A stretch of 64,000 bases of DNA from Corynebacterium flavescens (GTDB lineage Bacteria; Actinomycetota; Actinomycetes; Mycobacteriales; Mycobacteriaceae), in NCBI RefSeq assembly GCF_008693105.1, contig NZ_VXKK01000037.1, forward strand, positions 54,210 to 118,209, written 5' to 3'. The number at the start of each line of letters is the position of its first letter. Position 1 is the first letter of the stretch. Made by a program: the position numbers and the translations under genes. The notes under the pieces are model-generated. The model was not told the DNA's origin and searched no databases. It saw nothing but the letters and a program-made list of their open reading frames with translations. This document shows positions 33,655 to 42,437 of the stretch, in pieces.

Positions 33655-35301
33655 TTATTCTCCTCCTGCTGTGCGGTGGAGCTCCACCTCATAGAACCAA
33701 GGGCGTGCCACCGATTCGGGTCTAAAGCCCGTGACTTCCCTGCTGACGGCGTAGACCACCGGCTCTTCAAAAAGCGGCAGGAGATAAGCCTGCTCGGTGA
33801 GGTAATCCTGGACTGCCTCGACGGCCTTGCGGCGCTGTTCTTGCTCCGGGCTGGAAGTAACCTCGTCCAAGAGCTCCTCTAGACGCGGGTCCAAAGCGTT
33901 GCCTTCCGCATCCTGGTTGAGCAGGGCGTCACGGGAGTCTTTGGCATACATCGAGGAGATGACGTCGTAGTCGGCGCGGCCCACCATCATGTGATAGAGC
34001 TGCACCTTATCGATGGATTTCGCATCGGCATTCTGTGTGGCCTGGTCACCGGCGTTGATGTGGAAGTCAATGCCCAGGTCCCCCAGCTGGTCTTGCACCA
34101 TGGTCATGACTTCCTTGGAACGCGGCTGCGGAATCGCAGTGTTGGTACGGAAAGAAAGCCGCTGGCCGTCCTTGACCCGAATTCCATCCGGGCCTGGCAC
34201 CCATCCGGCCTCATCGAGCAGGCGGCGCGAGAGCTCCGGGTCATAGGTATAGGCCGCGGACTGGTCTTTATATCCCAGCGCAGTGGCTGCCAGAGACGAG
34301 GTGGCCAGCGGATAAGAATCGGAGAAGAGCACCCGTAGGATCTCCTCCCTGTCGATGCCATGGATAATGGCCTCGCGCACGCGCTTATCCTGCAAAGTGG
34401 GATAGTTGAAGCGGAAGGCAATCTGATTGTTGACTGAGTTGGTACCCCGCGAGACAATATCCACGCCCTTCTCCCGCAGCAGCGGCTCCTGCGGCGCGGA
34501 AATCTGACGTGCAATATCGGCCTGAGCCGAGATGATCGCGCCGGTGCGCACTGACTCTTCGGAGGCCAGAATGTAATGCACGCCGTCGACGGAAGCACGT
34601 CCCTGATGCTCCGTGGCGGGAGGCGCCCAGTCATAGTCCTCGCGGGTGCGCAGCATGAGATCGGTGCCGATCTTCTCCGATTCCACGACGAAAGGCCCCG
34701 AGCCTATGACCTGGGTTGCATTGCCTGGTCCGAAGCCCTCATCATCAAAATCGAGGGTGCTATCAGAAAGCAATCCAGCGTTATAGGTGGAGGTAGCTTG
34801 CAAGAAGCCCGGCGCGGGCGCCGAGAAGTAGAACTTCACCGTGTCCTCATCAACGGCTTCCCCACGCTCGTAGTTGGAGATCTGCTCCGAGGAGGACAGC
34901 CGGCGGTCCTTATCGCCGAGCCCAAAGAGATCGAAATTGCGGACAATATTCTCCGTTGTCATGGGAGTACCGTCGGAGTAGGTCACGTCGGTGCGCACGT
35001 TGAAGGTGTACTCAGTGGCATCCTGGTTAACCTGCGGCAACTCCGTGGCAATCCACGGGCTGAGCTCGAGAGTCTCCGGATCCTGAAAGAGCAGCCGGTC
35101 CGTCAACTGGTTGACCACGGCGCCATTGGGATAGAAGCCTGCTGCGGGCGGGTAGAGAGTGCGGAAGAACTGTGGTTCAAGGTAGGTGAGAACGTTGTCT
35201 TCCTCCTTCGACTCGGCGTGCGCTGCACAACCGGCCATCACAGCCGCAGCAGTGATGATGCTGGCCATTGCTTTCAAGCGTTTCACGGTCTTACTTCCCA
35301 T
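33655..35301 (-). CDS. ABC transporter substrate-binding lipoprotein
   Basis: 548 residues. Signal peptide with lipobox VMAGC (Cys ~24), then a family-5 solute-binding fold (VRTDVTYSDGTPMTTENIVR and the YPTLQDKRVREAIIHGIDRE region). It is the first gene of a five- or six-gene operon: SBP, DppB, DppC, DppDF, CMD protein and perhaps SDR. The family is the one that accompanies CMD-domain proteins; the ligand is unknown. Upstream is a 135-base divergent control region with an inverted repeat. Confidence 0.88.
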   Translation of the reverse strand: MGSKTVKRLKAMASIITAAAVMAGCAAHAESKEEDNVLTYLEPQFFRTLYPPAAGFYPNGAVVNQLTDRLLFQDPETLELSPWIATELPQVNQDATEYTFNVRTDVTYSDGTPMTTENIVRNFDLFGLGDKDRRLSSSEQISNYERGEAVDEDTVKFYFSAPAPGFLQATSTYNAGLLSDSTLDFDDEGFGPGNATQVIGSGPFVVESEKIGTDLMLRTREDYDWAPPATEHQGRASVDGVHYILASEESVRTGAIISAQADIARQISAPQEPLLREKGVDIVSRGTNSVNNQIAFRFNYPTLQDKRVREAIIHGIDREEILRVLFSDSYPLATSSLAATALGYKDQSAAYTYDPELSRRLLDEAGWVPGPDGIRVKDGQRLSFRTNTAIPQPRSKEVMTMVQDQLGDLGIDFHINAGDQATQNADAKSIDKVQLYHMMVGRADYDVISSMYAKDSRDALLNQDAEGNALDPRLEELLDEVTSSPEQEQRRKAVEAVQDYLTEQAYLLPLFEEPVVYAVSREVTGFRPESVARPWFYEVELHRTAGGE

Positions 35302-35325
35302 GCTGAAGAGAGTGTTTGTCTATAG

Positions 35326-35375
35326 GTCTGTAGAATTTAACACAGCGTAGACTATTTAGTATTATCTCTACAGAC
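35326..35375. promoter_or_regulatory. Inverted repeat in divergent control region
   Basis: GTCTGTAGA (35326-35334) and TCTACAGAC (35367-35375) form a perfect 9-bp inverted repeat with 32 bases between. Further TAGACT/AGTCTA pieces lie at 35349 and 35381. The region is AT-rich and drives both the transporter operon and the FAD-protein gene. Confidence 0.5.
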
Positions 35376-35436
35376 AGCACAGTCTAAAAAGGTTTATAAA
35401 CTGCGAGCGTGTCAGCCCGCGCTAAGGATGAATAAA

Positions 35437-37314
35437 ATGACCCCAACCACCCCGTCCATCGCCCTCGTGGGGATGGGACCGCGCGGTATCTCCCTCGTCG
35501 AACGCCTCGGCGCCCACCTGCTGGACCGCCCACCTGCGCCTATTGAGCTGCACCTTATCGACGATTCCGACATCGGCGCCGGCCGCATCTGGGACACCTC
35601 GCAGACCAAGACCCTGTGCATGAACACCCTCGCCGGCGCCGTCACCCTCTTCACCGAGCCAACCTCAACCACCACAGCCCCCGTCGTGGAAGGCCCTACC
35701 CTCTACGAATGGATCCAGCTCCTGCGCGGGGAGTCCGCAGGCATCGCCCCCGCGAAGAAGCGCCTCTTCGATTCCCATCCCGCCTCCGTGGCCCCGGCCT
35801 TCGCCGCAGAACTCGCCACCACCCGCCCCGAGTCCAACCCCTCGCGTGCCCTCTACGGCGCCTACCTGCACTGGGTCTATGAGGTTGCCTTGGCCCAGCT
35901 CCCAGATTCCGTCACCGTCATCGAGCACCACTCTCGTGTCATTTCCGTCGCACAGGCCGGCGACCACGACGTACTCACCTTGTCCGACGGCTCCCACGTC
36001 AGCGCCACCGCCACTGCTTTGGCCTACGGCTGGCAAGTCCCTGCGCTCACTGACTCAGAAGCTCACCTCGCCGAGTCTGGTCTCCACTGGGTTCGCCCGG
36101 ATAACCCCGTCGAACAGCCGCTATCCGAGGTCCCCGCCGGCATCCCCGTCCTCGTCCGCGGGCTCGGAATGGGCTTCTTCGACGCCATGGCGCTACTGAC
36201 CATCGGCCGCGGCGGCATCTTCCACGAGGATTCAAGCACCCGCTCCGGCCTGCGCTACGAGCCCAGCGGCCGCGAGCCACACCTCGTGGTTTCCTCTGGG
36301 CGCGGCTACCCCTACCTACCCAAGTCCGAGTACCACTCACTGCCTCCAGCAGCCAATCTCCCCCGCTTCTCCGCCGCGCTGGCTTCACTCGGGCCCGAAA
36401 TCGACTTCGGCACCGAGGTCCTGCCCCACCTGCTGCGTGATGCCTACGCCGCGTACTATCAGACCCAGGACCGGGTAGCACCCGCCGCGTTGAAGCTTCC
36501 CCTGCCCGAGATCCTTACCCGCCTCGACGCCGCCCCGATCACCTCGTCGGACTTTTTCGGAGCCTGCCGTGAAATCAACGCAGCACTAGCTGGTGTCTCC
36601 ACCGATCCCCTCGACCTTGCCCACTGGGTACGTCCTTTCGCGGACTTTTCCGGCGGCAGCGTCGATGATTTCCTCGCCTCTGCCTTGGCACACGACATCG
36701 CCGAGGCCGTCGCAGCCGCGGATTCTCCTCTCAAGGCTGCCCTGTGGACCATCTCGGCCGCGCGCAAGCCCGCCTCCATCGCTGCCTCACCTGGGCGCCT
36801 GACCTGGGATTCCCGCAGCGATTCCTACAGCGAGTTCATGGCCTTTGGGCAGATGGTCGGCTCCGGCCCTCCACTGTTCCGCACCCGTGAACTGCTCGCG
36901 CTTGTCGAAGCCCGCCTCGTCTCCTTCCTAGGCCCCCACCCCAATCTCACCTTCGACGACACCGAGTTCACCCTCAGCACCAAGTACGCCTCCGCTTCTT
37001 CGCCCTGGCTTATCGACGCCTGGATGCACCAGCCCGACATCCGCCACTCCACCGACCCCTTGGCGCTCTCGCTGGCGGGGCGCGTGCGTGCCTTCCGCGA
37101 CCACGAACGCCGCACCGGGTCGCCGGAAACCACATGGGAGAGGTTGGTGGTGCACCCTGATGGCGGCGTCGACAAGCGCCTGCATATCCTGGGTATTCCC
37201 ACCTACGCGCAGTGGCCGGACACCACCATCTCCCCGATGCCAGGTACCGACCCGCTCATGTTGCAGGAGACTGACCGCACCGCGGGTTCCCTACTTCAGG
37301 CCGCGCGCGGATAG
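35437..37314 (+). CDS. FAD/NAD(P)-binding protein
   Basis: 625 residues. The N-terminus SIALVGMGPRGISLVERLGA is a dinucleotide-binding fold, with DSDIGAGRIWDTSQTKTLCM close behind; the rest matches the NAD_binding_9-type family of large FAD-dependent proteins often found beside siderophore or peptide-modification genes. ATG 35437 is preferred (AAGGAT 7 bases upstream) over ATG 35428. It is divergent from the ABC operon and shares its control region, so the oxidase probably acts on, or makes, the transported compound. Function otherwise unknown. Confidence 0.8.
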   Translation: MTPTTPSIALVGMGPRGISLVERLGAHLLDRPPAPIELHLIDDSDIGAGRIWDTSQTKTLCMNTLAGAVTLFTEPTSTTTAPVVEGPTLYEWIQLLRGESAGIAPAKKRLFDSHPASVAPAFAAELATTRPESNPSRALYGAYLHWVYEVALAQLPDSVTVIEHHSRVISVAQAGDHDVLTLSDGSHVSATATALAYGWQVPALTDSEAHLAESGLHWVRPDNPVEQPLSEVPAGIPVLVRGLGMGFFDAMALLTIGRGGIFHEDSSTRSGLRYEPSGREPHLVVSSGRGYPYLPKSEYHSLPPAANLPRFSAALASLGPEIDFGTEVLPHLLRDAYAAYYQTQDRVAPAALKLPLPEILTRLDAAPITSSDFFGACREINAALAGVSTDPLDLAHWVRPFADFSGGSVDDFLASALAHDIAEAVAAADSPLKAALWTISAARKPASIAASPGRLTWDSRSDSYSEFMAFGQMVGSGPPLFRTRELLALVEARLVSFLGPHPNLTFDDTEFTLSTKYASASSPWLIDAWMHQPDIRHSTDPLALSLAGRVRAFRDHERRTGSPETTWERLVVHPDGGVDKRLHILGIPTYAQWPDTTISPMPGTDPLMLQETDRTAGSLLQAARG

Positions 37315-37487
37315 CCTCCAGCGCGCGAAAGCTCTCCCCACTCTGGCTCCCAAACCCCGAACCGGCCCCCGCCCCCAACCGCGAAGCCGGCAGCTCGGCG
37401 CTTCCTGCGCGAGGTTCCTCCCCAGAAATCCACCATCCTGGGGCCCGGCGCGCGCGGCGGGGAAAGGCCTCGCGCTAGGTTTTGCGC

Positions 37488-38345
37488 ATGAAGCACTACT
37501 CGGGGGGACTTTCGGCGCATCAGCTGTATCGGCGCATCAAGAAGGGCGTGATGACCAGGCTCGCGCCCGGCATTCATGTGTGGGGAAAGCCTTCGCCAGT
37601 GGAGGCCGCGCACGTGCTCTCCGCGCAGGGCTTCCTGCTCACGGGGAGGACCCTCGCGCAACTGATGATGGAGGAGGAGGTCACGCCCCCATCGAGGTGA
37701 GCATTCCGCACCGGCAGCGGCGCAGCGATACACCGTGGGTGCGTTTTCACCGGACGCGCATCTTCCGGCCCGCCACCTGGGGCGAGTTCAACATTGAGCT
37801 GCCGGTCATCGCCGCAACCCGCTTGGCGACGGCCGCTGCACTAAGGTTCCTCAACCACGTCTACGCAGGCAGGAAAGGCCAGGCAGAGGCCGATAAGCAC
37901 GCGAAGGGAAAGCTCAGCGCACGCGCGAAACGCCTGCTTAACCAGGCTGCAATCGAAGCGGACAGTCCGCCGGAGCGCGACCTCGTCGCGGCGTTGCGGC
38001 AGGCCGGACTACGTCTTAAGTGTAACTCCAAGATTGGGGACTATCACTGGGACATAGAGCTCTTAGACTATGGCATCGCGATCGAGGTCGACGGCTTTCG
38101 CTATCACCGCGATTCAGAGGAGACCCAGGCTAACTTCCGCAGGGACAGGTGGAAGGCCAACGATGCGACGCTGCGTGGGGTACACGGTTCTGCGCCATGC
38201 GGCGGGATGCATCTATCAGCAATTAGGCCAGGTGGTGGACCAGATCCTCGCGGCGGTGCGCCCAGACCCGAAGCCTGGCCGCTGGTCCTTCGGAGTATGG
38301 AAATGGCACCCGTACTTTCAGGGCCTTGGACCAGGCTTTCTCTAA
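37488..38345 (+). pseudogene. Frameshifted DUF559-type protein (AbiEi-like N-terminus)
   Basis: Three consecutive frame segments rebuild one ~285-residue protein. First, 37488-~37690: AHQLYRRIKKGVMTRLAPGI, an AbiEi-like wing. Second, to ~38170: ERDLVAALRQAGLRLKCNSK and YGIAIEVDGFRYHRD, the Vsr-like DUF559 domain. Third, to 38345: YTVLRHAAGCIYQQLGQVVD then QILAAV. Both breaks are at homopolymers (C5 at 37686-37690, G4 near 38170), so true decay or assembly error are both possible. Related proteins are frequent in corynebacteria and are thought to be DNA-related; role unproven. Its last 4 bases overlap the metB stop. Confidence 0.75.
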
Positions 38346-39493
38346 TGAAGGGCGTCGAGTGCCTGCGCGAAATCTGCCAGGAGGTCCTCGATGTCTTCGA
38401 TGCCAACAGAGATACGCACCAGGTCAGCGGGAGGTACGAGCACCGATCCAGCAGCCGAAGCATGGGTCATCGACTGCGGATGCTCGATGAGAGACTCGAC
38501 TCCTCCCAAAGATTCCGCAAGACACACGAGACGCGTGTTGAGGCACACTCCGCGAGCCTGCTCCTCGCTGTGGAAACGCACGGAGAGCATGCCACCAAAA
38601 CCGCGCATCTGCCGAGCAGCCAATTCGTGTCCCGGGTGCGAAGAAAGGCCAGGATAAAGAACCTGGCTGACCTCTGGCCGAGATTCCAGGAATTCCGCCA
38701 CGGCCTGGGCATTCGAGCAGTGCCTGTCCATGCGCACCGACAGCGTCTTGATGCCGCGAGTGGTGAGATAGGCGTCGAAAGGCGAGGACACAGCGCCTAC
38801 GTTTCCCTGGAAATAGAGGAGGCGCTCGTCCATATCGGCGCAGTTGGTCACGACAGCGCCACCGAGGACGTCGGAATGCCCGCCGAGGTACTTGGTGGTT
38901 GAGTGCAGGACGTGGTCGGCGCCAAGCTCGAGAGGCTTCTGCAGGTAGGGCGTGGCAAAAGTGTTATCCACGACTACCGCAGCACTGCCTTTTACTGCGG
39001 ATATCGCCGCAATATCGGTGATGTTCAGCGCGGGATTAGTCGGGGTTTCAAGCCAAATGATCCGAGTGTTTTCGCGCACCGCGTCACGGACTGCAGCCAC
39101 ATCTGTGGTGTCGACGATGGAGAGCTCAATGCCCCACTCGCCATAGTCGTGTTGAAGGAGGCGATAGATCCCGCCATAGGCATCGTTTCCCAAAATGACG
39201 TGGTCACCTGGGCGCACGAGGATGCGGATGAGGGCGTCAACTGCGGCCATGCCCGAGGAAAAAGCGCGCGCGAAAGATGCCTCTTCCAGCGCGGCCAGGG
39301 TCTGTTCGAGCGCGCGCACCGTGGGGTTGGCCACGCGTCCATACTCGTATCCGCCACGTAGCTGCGCCAGCCCATCCTGGGCGAATGTCGTCGACGCATA
39401 GATGGGAACGTTAATGGAGCCCATATGGGAATCTGGCTCATAACCAGCGTGAATGGCGCGGGAACTAAAACCTTGTGCGGTGCTCTCAATCAT
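38342..39493 (-). CDS. metB: Cystathionine gamma-synthase
   Basis: 383 residues from ATG 39493. PLP enzyme joining O-acyl-homoserine and cysteine in methionine synthesis. Signature: YEYGRVANPTVRALE, ELGADHVLHSTTKYLGGHSD (the Lys binds PLP) and the C-terminal SVGIEDIEDLLADFAQAL. The upstream GTG 39502 is less likely; TAGTGT lies 7 bases before the ATG. TAGAC-N6-GTACA (39505-39520) resembles the McbR operator of C. glutamicum (TAGAC-N6-GTCTA), with two mismatches. Confidence 0.92.
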   Translation of the reverse strand: MIESTAQGFSSRAIHAGYEPDSHMGSINVPIYASTTFAQDGLAQLRGGYEYGRVANPTVRALEQTLAALEEASFARAFSSGMAAVDALIRILVRPGDHVILGNDAYGGIYRLLQHDYGEWGIELSIVDTTDVAAVRDAVRENTRIIWLETPTNPALNITDIAAISAVKGSAAVVVDNTFATPYLQKPLELGADHVLHSTTKYLGGHSDVLGGAVVTNCADMDERLLYFQGNVGAVSSPFDAYLTTRGIKTLSVRMDRHCSNAQAVAEFLESRPEVSQVLYPGLSSHPGHELAARQMRGFGGMLSVRFHSEEQARGVCLNTRLVCLAESLGGVESLIEHPQSMTHASAAGSVLVPPADLVRISVGIEDIEDLLADFAQALDALH

Positions 39494-39637
39494 GCAATTC
39501 ACACTAGACCAAGCTGTACAGTTGTGGAAGAATCACGCCTATTTAATTTCATGCTTGGCGAAGCCGCCTCGCCCCTCCACCGCCAAGTATCCTAAAGTTC
39601 ACATAGGCCAAAGACCCCAACAGTAAAGGAAATCGGC

Positions 39638-40027
39638 GTGCAGCCAGCAAGTGTGTATGAAGCGATAGGTGGCATGGAAACCTTCGACAGGATCGTCGCG
39701 GGTTTCTATGCGCAAGTCCGGGAGGACGATCTGCTCGGGCCCATGTACCCCGCCGAGGATTGGGAGGGCGCCGAACAGCGCCTCAAGTGGTTCCTCGTGC
39801 AGTATTGGGGCGGGCCGCAGACCTTCAGTGAGCGCCGCGGACACCCGCGCCTGCGCATGCGCCACGCGGAATTTCCCATCGATCTGCGCGCGCACGACAG
39901 GTGGCTAGAGCTCATGTCGAACTCCTTAGAAGACATCGAGGAAGAGACTCTGCCACCTGCCTACCGGGCCATGTTGTGGGATCACATGCAGCGCGTGGCT
40001 GTCATGCTCATCAACCGGCCGGTATAG
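39638..40027 (+). CDS. glbO: Truncated haemoglobin, group II
   Basis: 129 residues. Small 2-on-2 globin that binds O2/NO. SVYEAIGGMETFDRIVAGFY at the start, YPAEDWEGAEQRLKWFLVQY and WGGPQTFSERRGHPRLRMRH with the proximal His, as in M. tuberculosis trHbO. GTG start with AAAGGAAA 6 bases upstream. Its position after pepN matches Rv2470. Confidence 0.93.
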   Translation: MQPASVYEAIGGMETFDRIVAGFYAQVREDDLLGPMYPAEDWEGAEQRLKWFLVQYWGGPQTFSERRGHPRLRMRHAEFPIDLRAHDRWLELMSNSLEDIEEETLPPAYRAMLWDHMQRVAVMLINRPV

Positions 40028-40032
40028 ACCGC

Positions 40033-41124
40033 TTAACCGCTGATTCCTAGGGCGGCGCGGACGGGCTCGGAAAGCAGCTGGCCTTCACGGGTCATGATGC
40101 CGTTGGCCAGGCCTGGGAAGCGATCGACTGCGCCGTCAATGCCTTGTGCGGCGACGGCCCGGATATAGGGCAGCGTGGCCGAATTCAGCGCGCGAGCGGA
40201 AGTATTGGCCACCGCCCCCGGCATATTGGCCACGCAGTAGAAGTTCGTATCGAATACCTTGAATACCGGATCGTCATGCGAGGTCTTGCGCGAGTTCTCG
40301 AAGCAGCCGCCTTGGTCAATAGCGACGTCGACAAGCACGGCGCCGGCCTTCATGCGCTTGACCGTGTCCTCTCGGACCAACTTGGGGGCGGCTGCGCCTG
40401 GGATGAGGACCGCGCCGATGACGAGATCGGCTTCTAGGAGCTCTGTCTCCAGCGTGGCGGGATCGGACACGAGGGTGCGAACTGCGCCTTGGTACTGATC
40501 ATCAAAGCGCTGCAGTACGTGCGGATCAAGGTCCAAGATGGAGACCTCGGCGCGCAGTCCGTGCGCCATGGCAACTGCAGAGGCGCCGACCTGGCCGCCA
40601 CCAACGACGACGACGCGCGCCGGCTGTGTACCTGGCACACCCGAGAGCAAAAGGCCGCGCCCGCCCTCGGTCGAAAGCAGGTGGTGTGCACCCTCGATGA
40701 CTGCCAAGCGGCCTGCCACCTGAGACATCGGGGTGAGCAAGGGAAGCGTGCCGAGCCGATCAGTCACGGTTTCGTAGGCAATGGCAGTAGTACCGGCCGC
40801 GATGAGCGCCTCAGTCAAAGCGCGGTCTGCGGCGAGGTGGAGGTAGGTAAACAAGAGTAGGTCAGGGCGCAGGAAACCATACTCCACCGGGAGTGGTTCC
40901 TTGACCTTGACTACGAGCTCAGCCTGCTGCCAGGTTTCCGCGGCCGACTCTACAATCCGGGCACCGGCGTTTTCATACTCTGTATCTGGGAATGAGGCCC
41001 CAGCACCAGCACCGGTTTGAACCAAAACCTCATGGCCATCCTTGACTAGGGTGGCTACTGCGGTAGGGGTCAACGCGACGCGGTTTTCATTGTTCATAAT
41101 TTCCGCAGGGACTGCGATACGCAT
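40033..41124 (-). CDS. ald: Alanine dehydrogenase
   Basis: 363 residues. NAD-dependent interconversion of alanine with pyruvate and ammonia. N-terminal MRIAVPAEIMNNENRVALTP, substrate Lys in LVVKVKEPLP, His in LFTYLHLAAD, nucleotide fold RVVVVGGGQVGASAVAMAHG. AGAAGGAAA precedes the ATG. Convergent with glbO, 5 bases apart. Confidence 0.95.
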   Translation of the reverse strand: MRIAVPAEIMNNENRVALTPTAVATLVKDGHEVLVQTGAGAGASFPDTEYENAGARIVESAAETWQQAELVVKVKEPLPVEYGFLRPDLLLFTYLHLAADRALTEALIAAGTTAIAYETVTDRLGTLPLLTPMSQVAGRLAVIEGAHHLLSTEGGRGLLLSGVPGTQPARVVVVGGGQVGASAVAMAHGLRAEVSILDLDPHVLQRFDDQYQGAVRTLVSDPATLETELLEADLVIGAVLIPGAAAPKLVREDTVKRMKAGAVLVDVAIDQGGCFENSRKTSHDDPVFKVFDTNFYCVANMPGAVANTSARALNSATLPYIRAVAAQGIDGAVDRFPGLANGIMTREGQLLSEPVRAALGISG

Positions 41125-41267
41125 GGACTATTTCCTTCTCTCACGATAGGCAGAAGCACACTAAGGAGGACTCTTCCTCCTGAGAAGAAAGTGTGCCACA
41201 CCCAATGCGTTCTTTCGCTGAGTTTCTGCGAGAAATTCAGGACTTAATGCCTGCGCTCTCAGCCTGC

Positions 41268-41909
41268 CTAAAACAGAGATAGGCGCGTGGAGTGATACAC
41301 GCTGCCGAAGGGGGCGTCCAGGCGCACCCACCGTCCGAGTCCGGCGACACGCAGATGGCGCGGAACGTCCTGCGGGGCGGAGAACCCCGGAATGAGGCCT
41401 AAGTTTGTGCAGGCGAACACCATGCGCATGGGGATCTCGACTGTTTGCCCCGCCCCCTCTACCTCAATCACTGGCTGGTTAAGGAGGCTGGTCGGAGGAC
41501 CCAGCGGTCCAGAGAACTGCCGGGCAAGCTGCCGGCCTTGGTCTGAAAGGTCGCGCGCTACCGTTACCGGCAAAGTATCGAGTAAGACGAAGCCCTCCGC
41601 CGGCGGCAGCGCGCCAGGCCACGCAAAGTCCTGAGCTGGGCCGAGGTCGATCTCTCCCCCGCGGGAATCACTATCCACCAGCCCCGCGTAAAGCGTTTGG
41701 GCGGAGACCACTGCCCCATCTCGCGAGACTCGGCCGCGGGCACGCCGGGCAGCAACCACCTCGAAGGGAGTGGTGGCAAAGACGTCGATCGCATCGGCGC
41801 CGAGCTGACGCAGGCGAACAGTGGCGGTGGGCTCGAGACCCACAACCCGGGCGAGGAAAGCTCGCAGTCCGTCTCCGCCACCGAGTAGGGTCAGCGTGTC
41901 ATTGACCAT
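41268..41909 (-). CDS. Conserved actinobacterial protein, Rv2474c position
   Basis: 213 residues, no recognised domain. Alpha/beta composition, no signal peptide. It stands next to the thioesterase gene exactly as Rv2474c stands next to Rv2475c in M. tuberculosis, and is convergent with nothing. GGGAAG lies a few bases before the ATG. Role unknown; co-transcription with the thioesterase is likely. Confidence 0.7.
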   Translation of the reverse strand: MVNDTLTLLGGGDGLRAFLARVVGLEPTATVRLRQLGADAIDVFATTPFEVVAARRARGRVSRDGAVVSAQTLYAGLVDSDSRGGEIDLGPAQDFAWPGALPPAEGFVLLDTLPVTVARDLSDQGRQLARQFSGPLGPPTSLLNQPVIEVEGAGQTVEIPMRMVFACTNLGLIPGFSAPQDVPRHLRVAGLGRWVRLDAPFGSVYHSTRLSLF

Positions 41910-41984
41910 GAACTTCCCGTCACTTCCTTAACTCTCCGCCCCCGCCTGCGCTGAGCAAACCCTCAGGCGGGGATTAAATCGCTG

Positions 41985-42410
41985 CTAGGATGCCACTGCC
42001 TCAGAAGGTGTCTTGAGCAGGGTGTTCTTCTCCTCATCGGTGAGGGGACGCGGGGCCTGCGTCTGCGGATCGATTGCTACCTGAGTGCAATCCACAACGC
42101 AGGCGATGTTGCCCTTGTGGTCCTTTACCACCTGGTGGGTCACGTAGGAGGTGGTCCCGACGCGGGATACTGAGCTCTCCACCGTGATGGCTGCCTCGTT
42201 GTCCCACTTGACGGGCAAGAGATAGTTGATGTCAAGGTGGCGCACGAAAGCGATGAAGTTCAGGCCTTGCCCAAAGATGTGCTCACGGGCGAAGGCGAGA
42301 CGAGCCTCCTGTGCCACCTCCACGAAGTTGGCGTTCATCATGTGTCCGTACATGTCGAAGTCCGACCAGCGAACCTCGACCTTATGGGTATGTATAACCT
42401 GCGATGTCAT
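41985..42410 (-). CDS. Hotdog-fold acyl-CoA thioesterase
   Basis: 141 residues. 4HBT-type thioesterase: VRWSDFDMYGHMMNANFVEV holds the catalytic Asp/Asn signature. Position matches Rv2475c. AAGGGGGAA lies upstream of the ATG. The acyl-CoA substrate is unknown. Confidence 0.88.
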   Translation of the reverse strand: MTSQVIHTHKVEVRWSDFDMYGHMMNANFVEVAQEARLAFAREHIFGQGLNFIAFVRHLDINYLLPVKWDNEAAITVESSVSRVGTTSYVTHQVVKDHKGNIACVVDCTQVAIDPQTQAPRPLTDEEKNTLLKTPSEAVAS

Positions 42411-42437
42411 GTTTTCTAGTTCCCCCTTTTAAAAGAC

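Noticed and set aside
37088..38902. 604-residue single plus-strand frame
   Set aside because: Only its middle (~37690-38170) is meaningful, as the central part of the DUF559 pseudogene; the ends run over the FAD-protein and antisense to metB.
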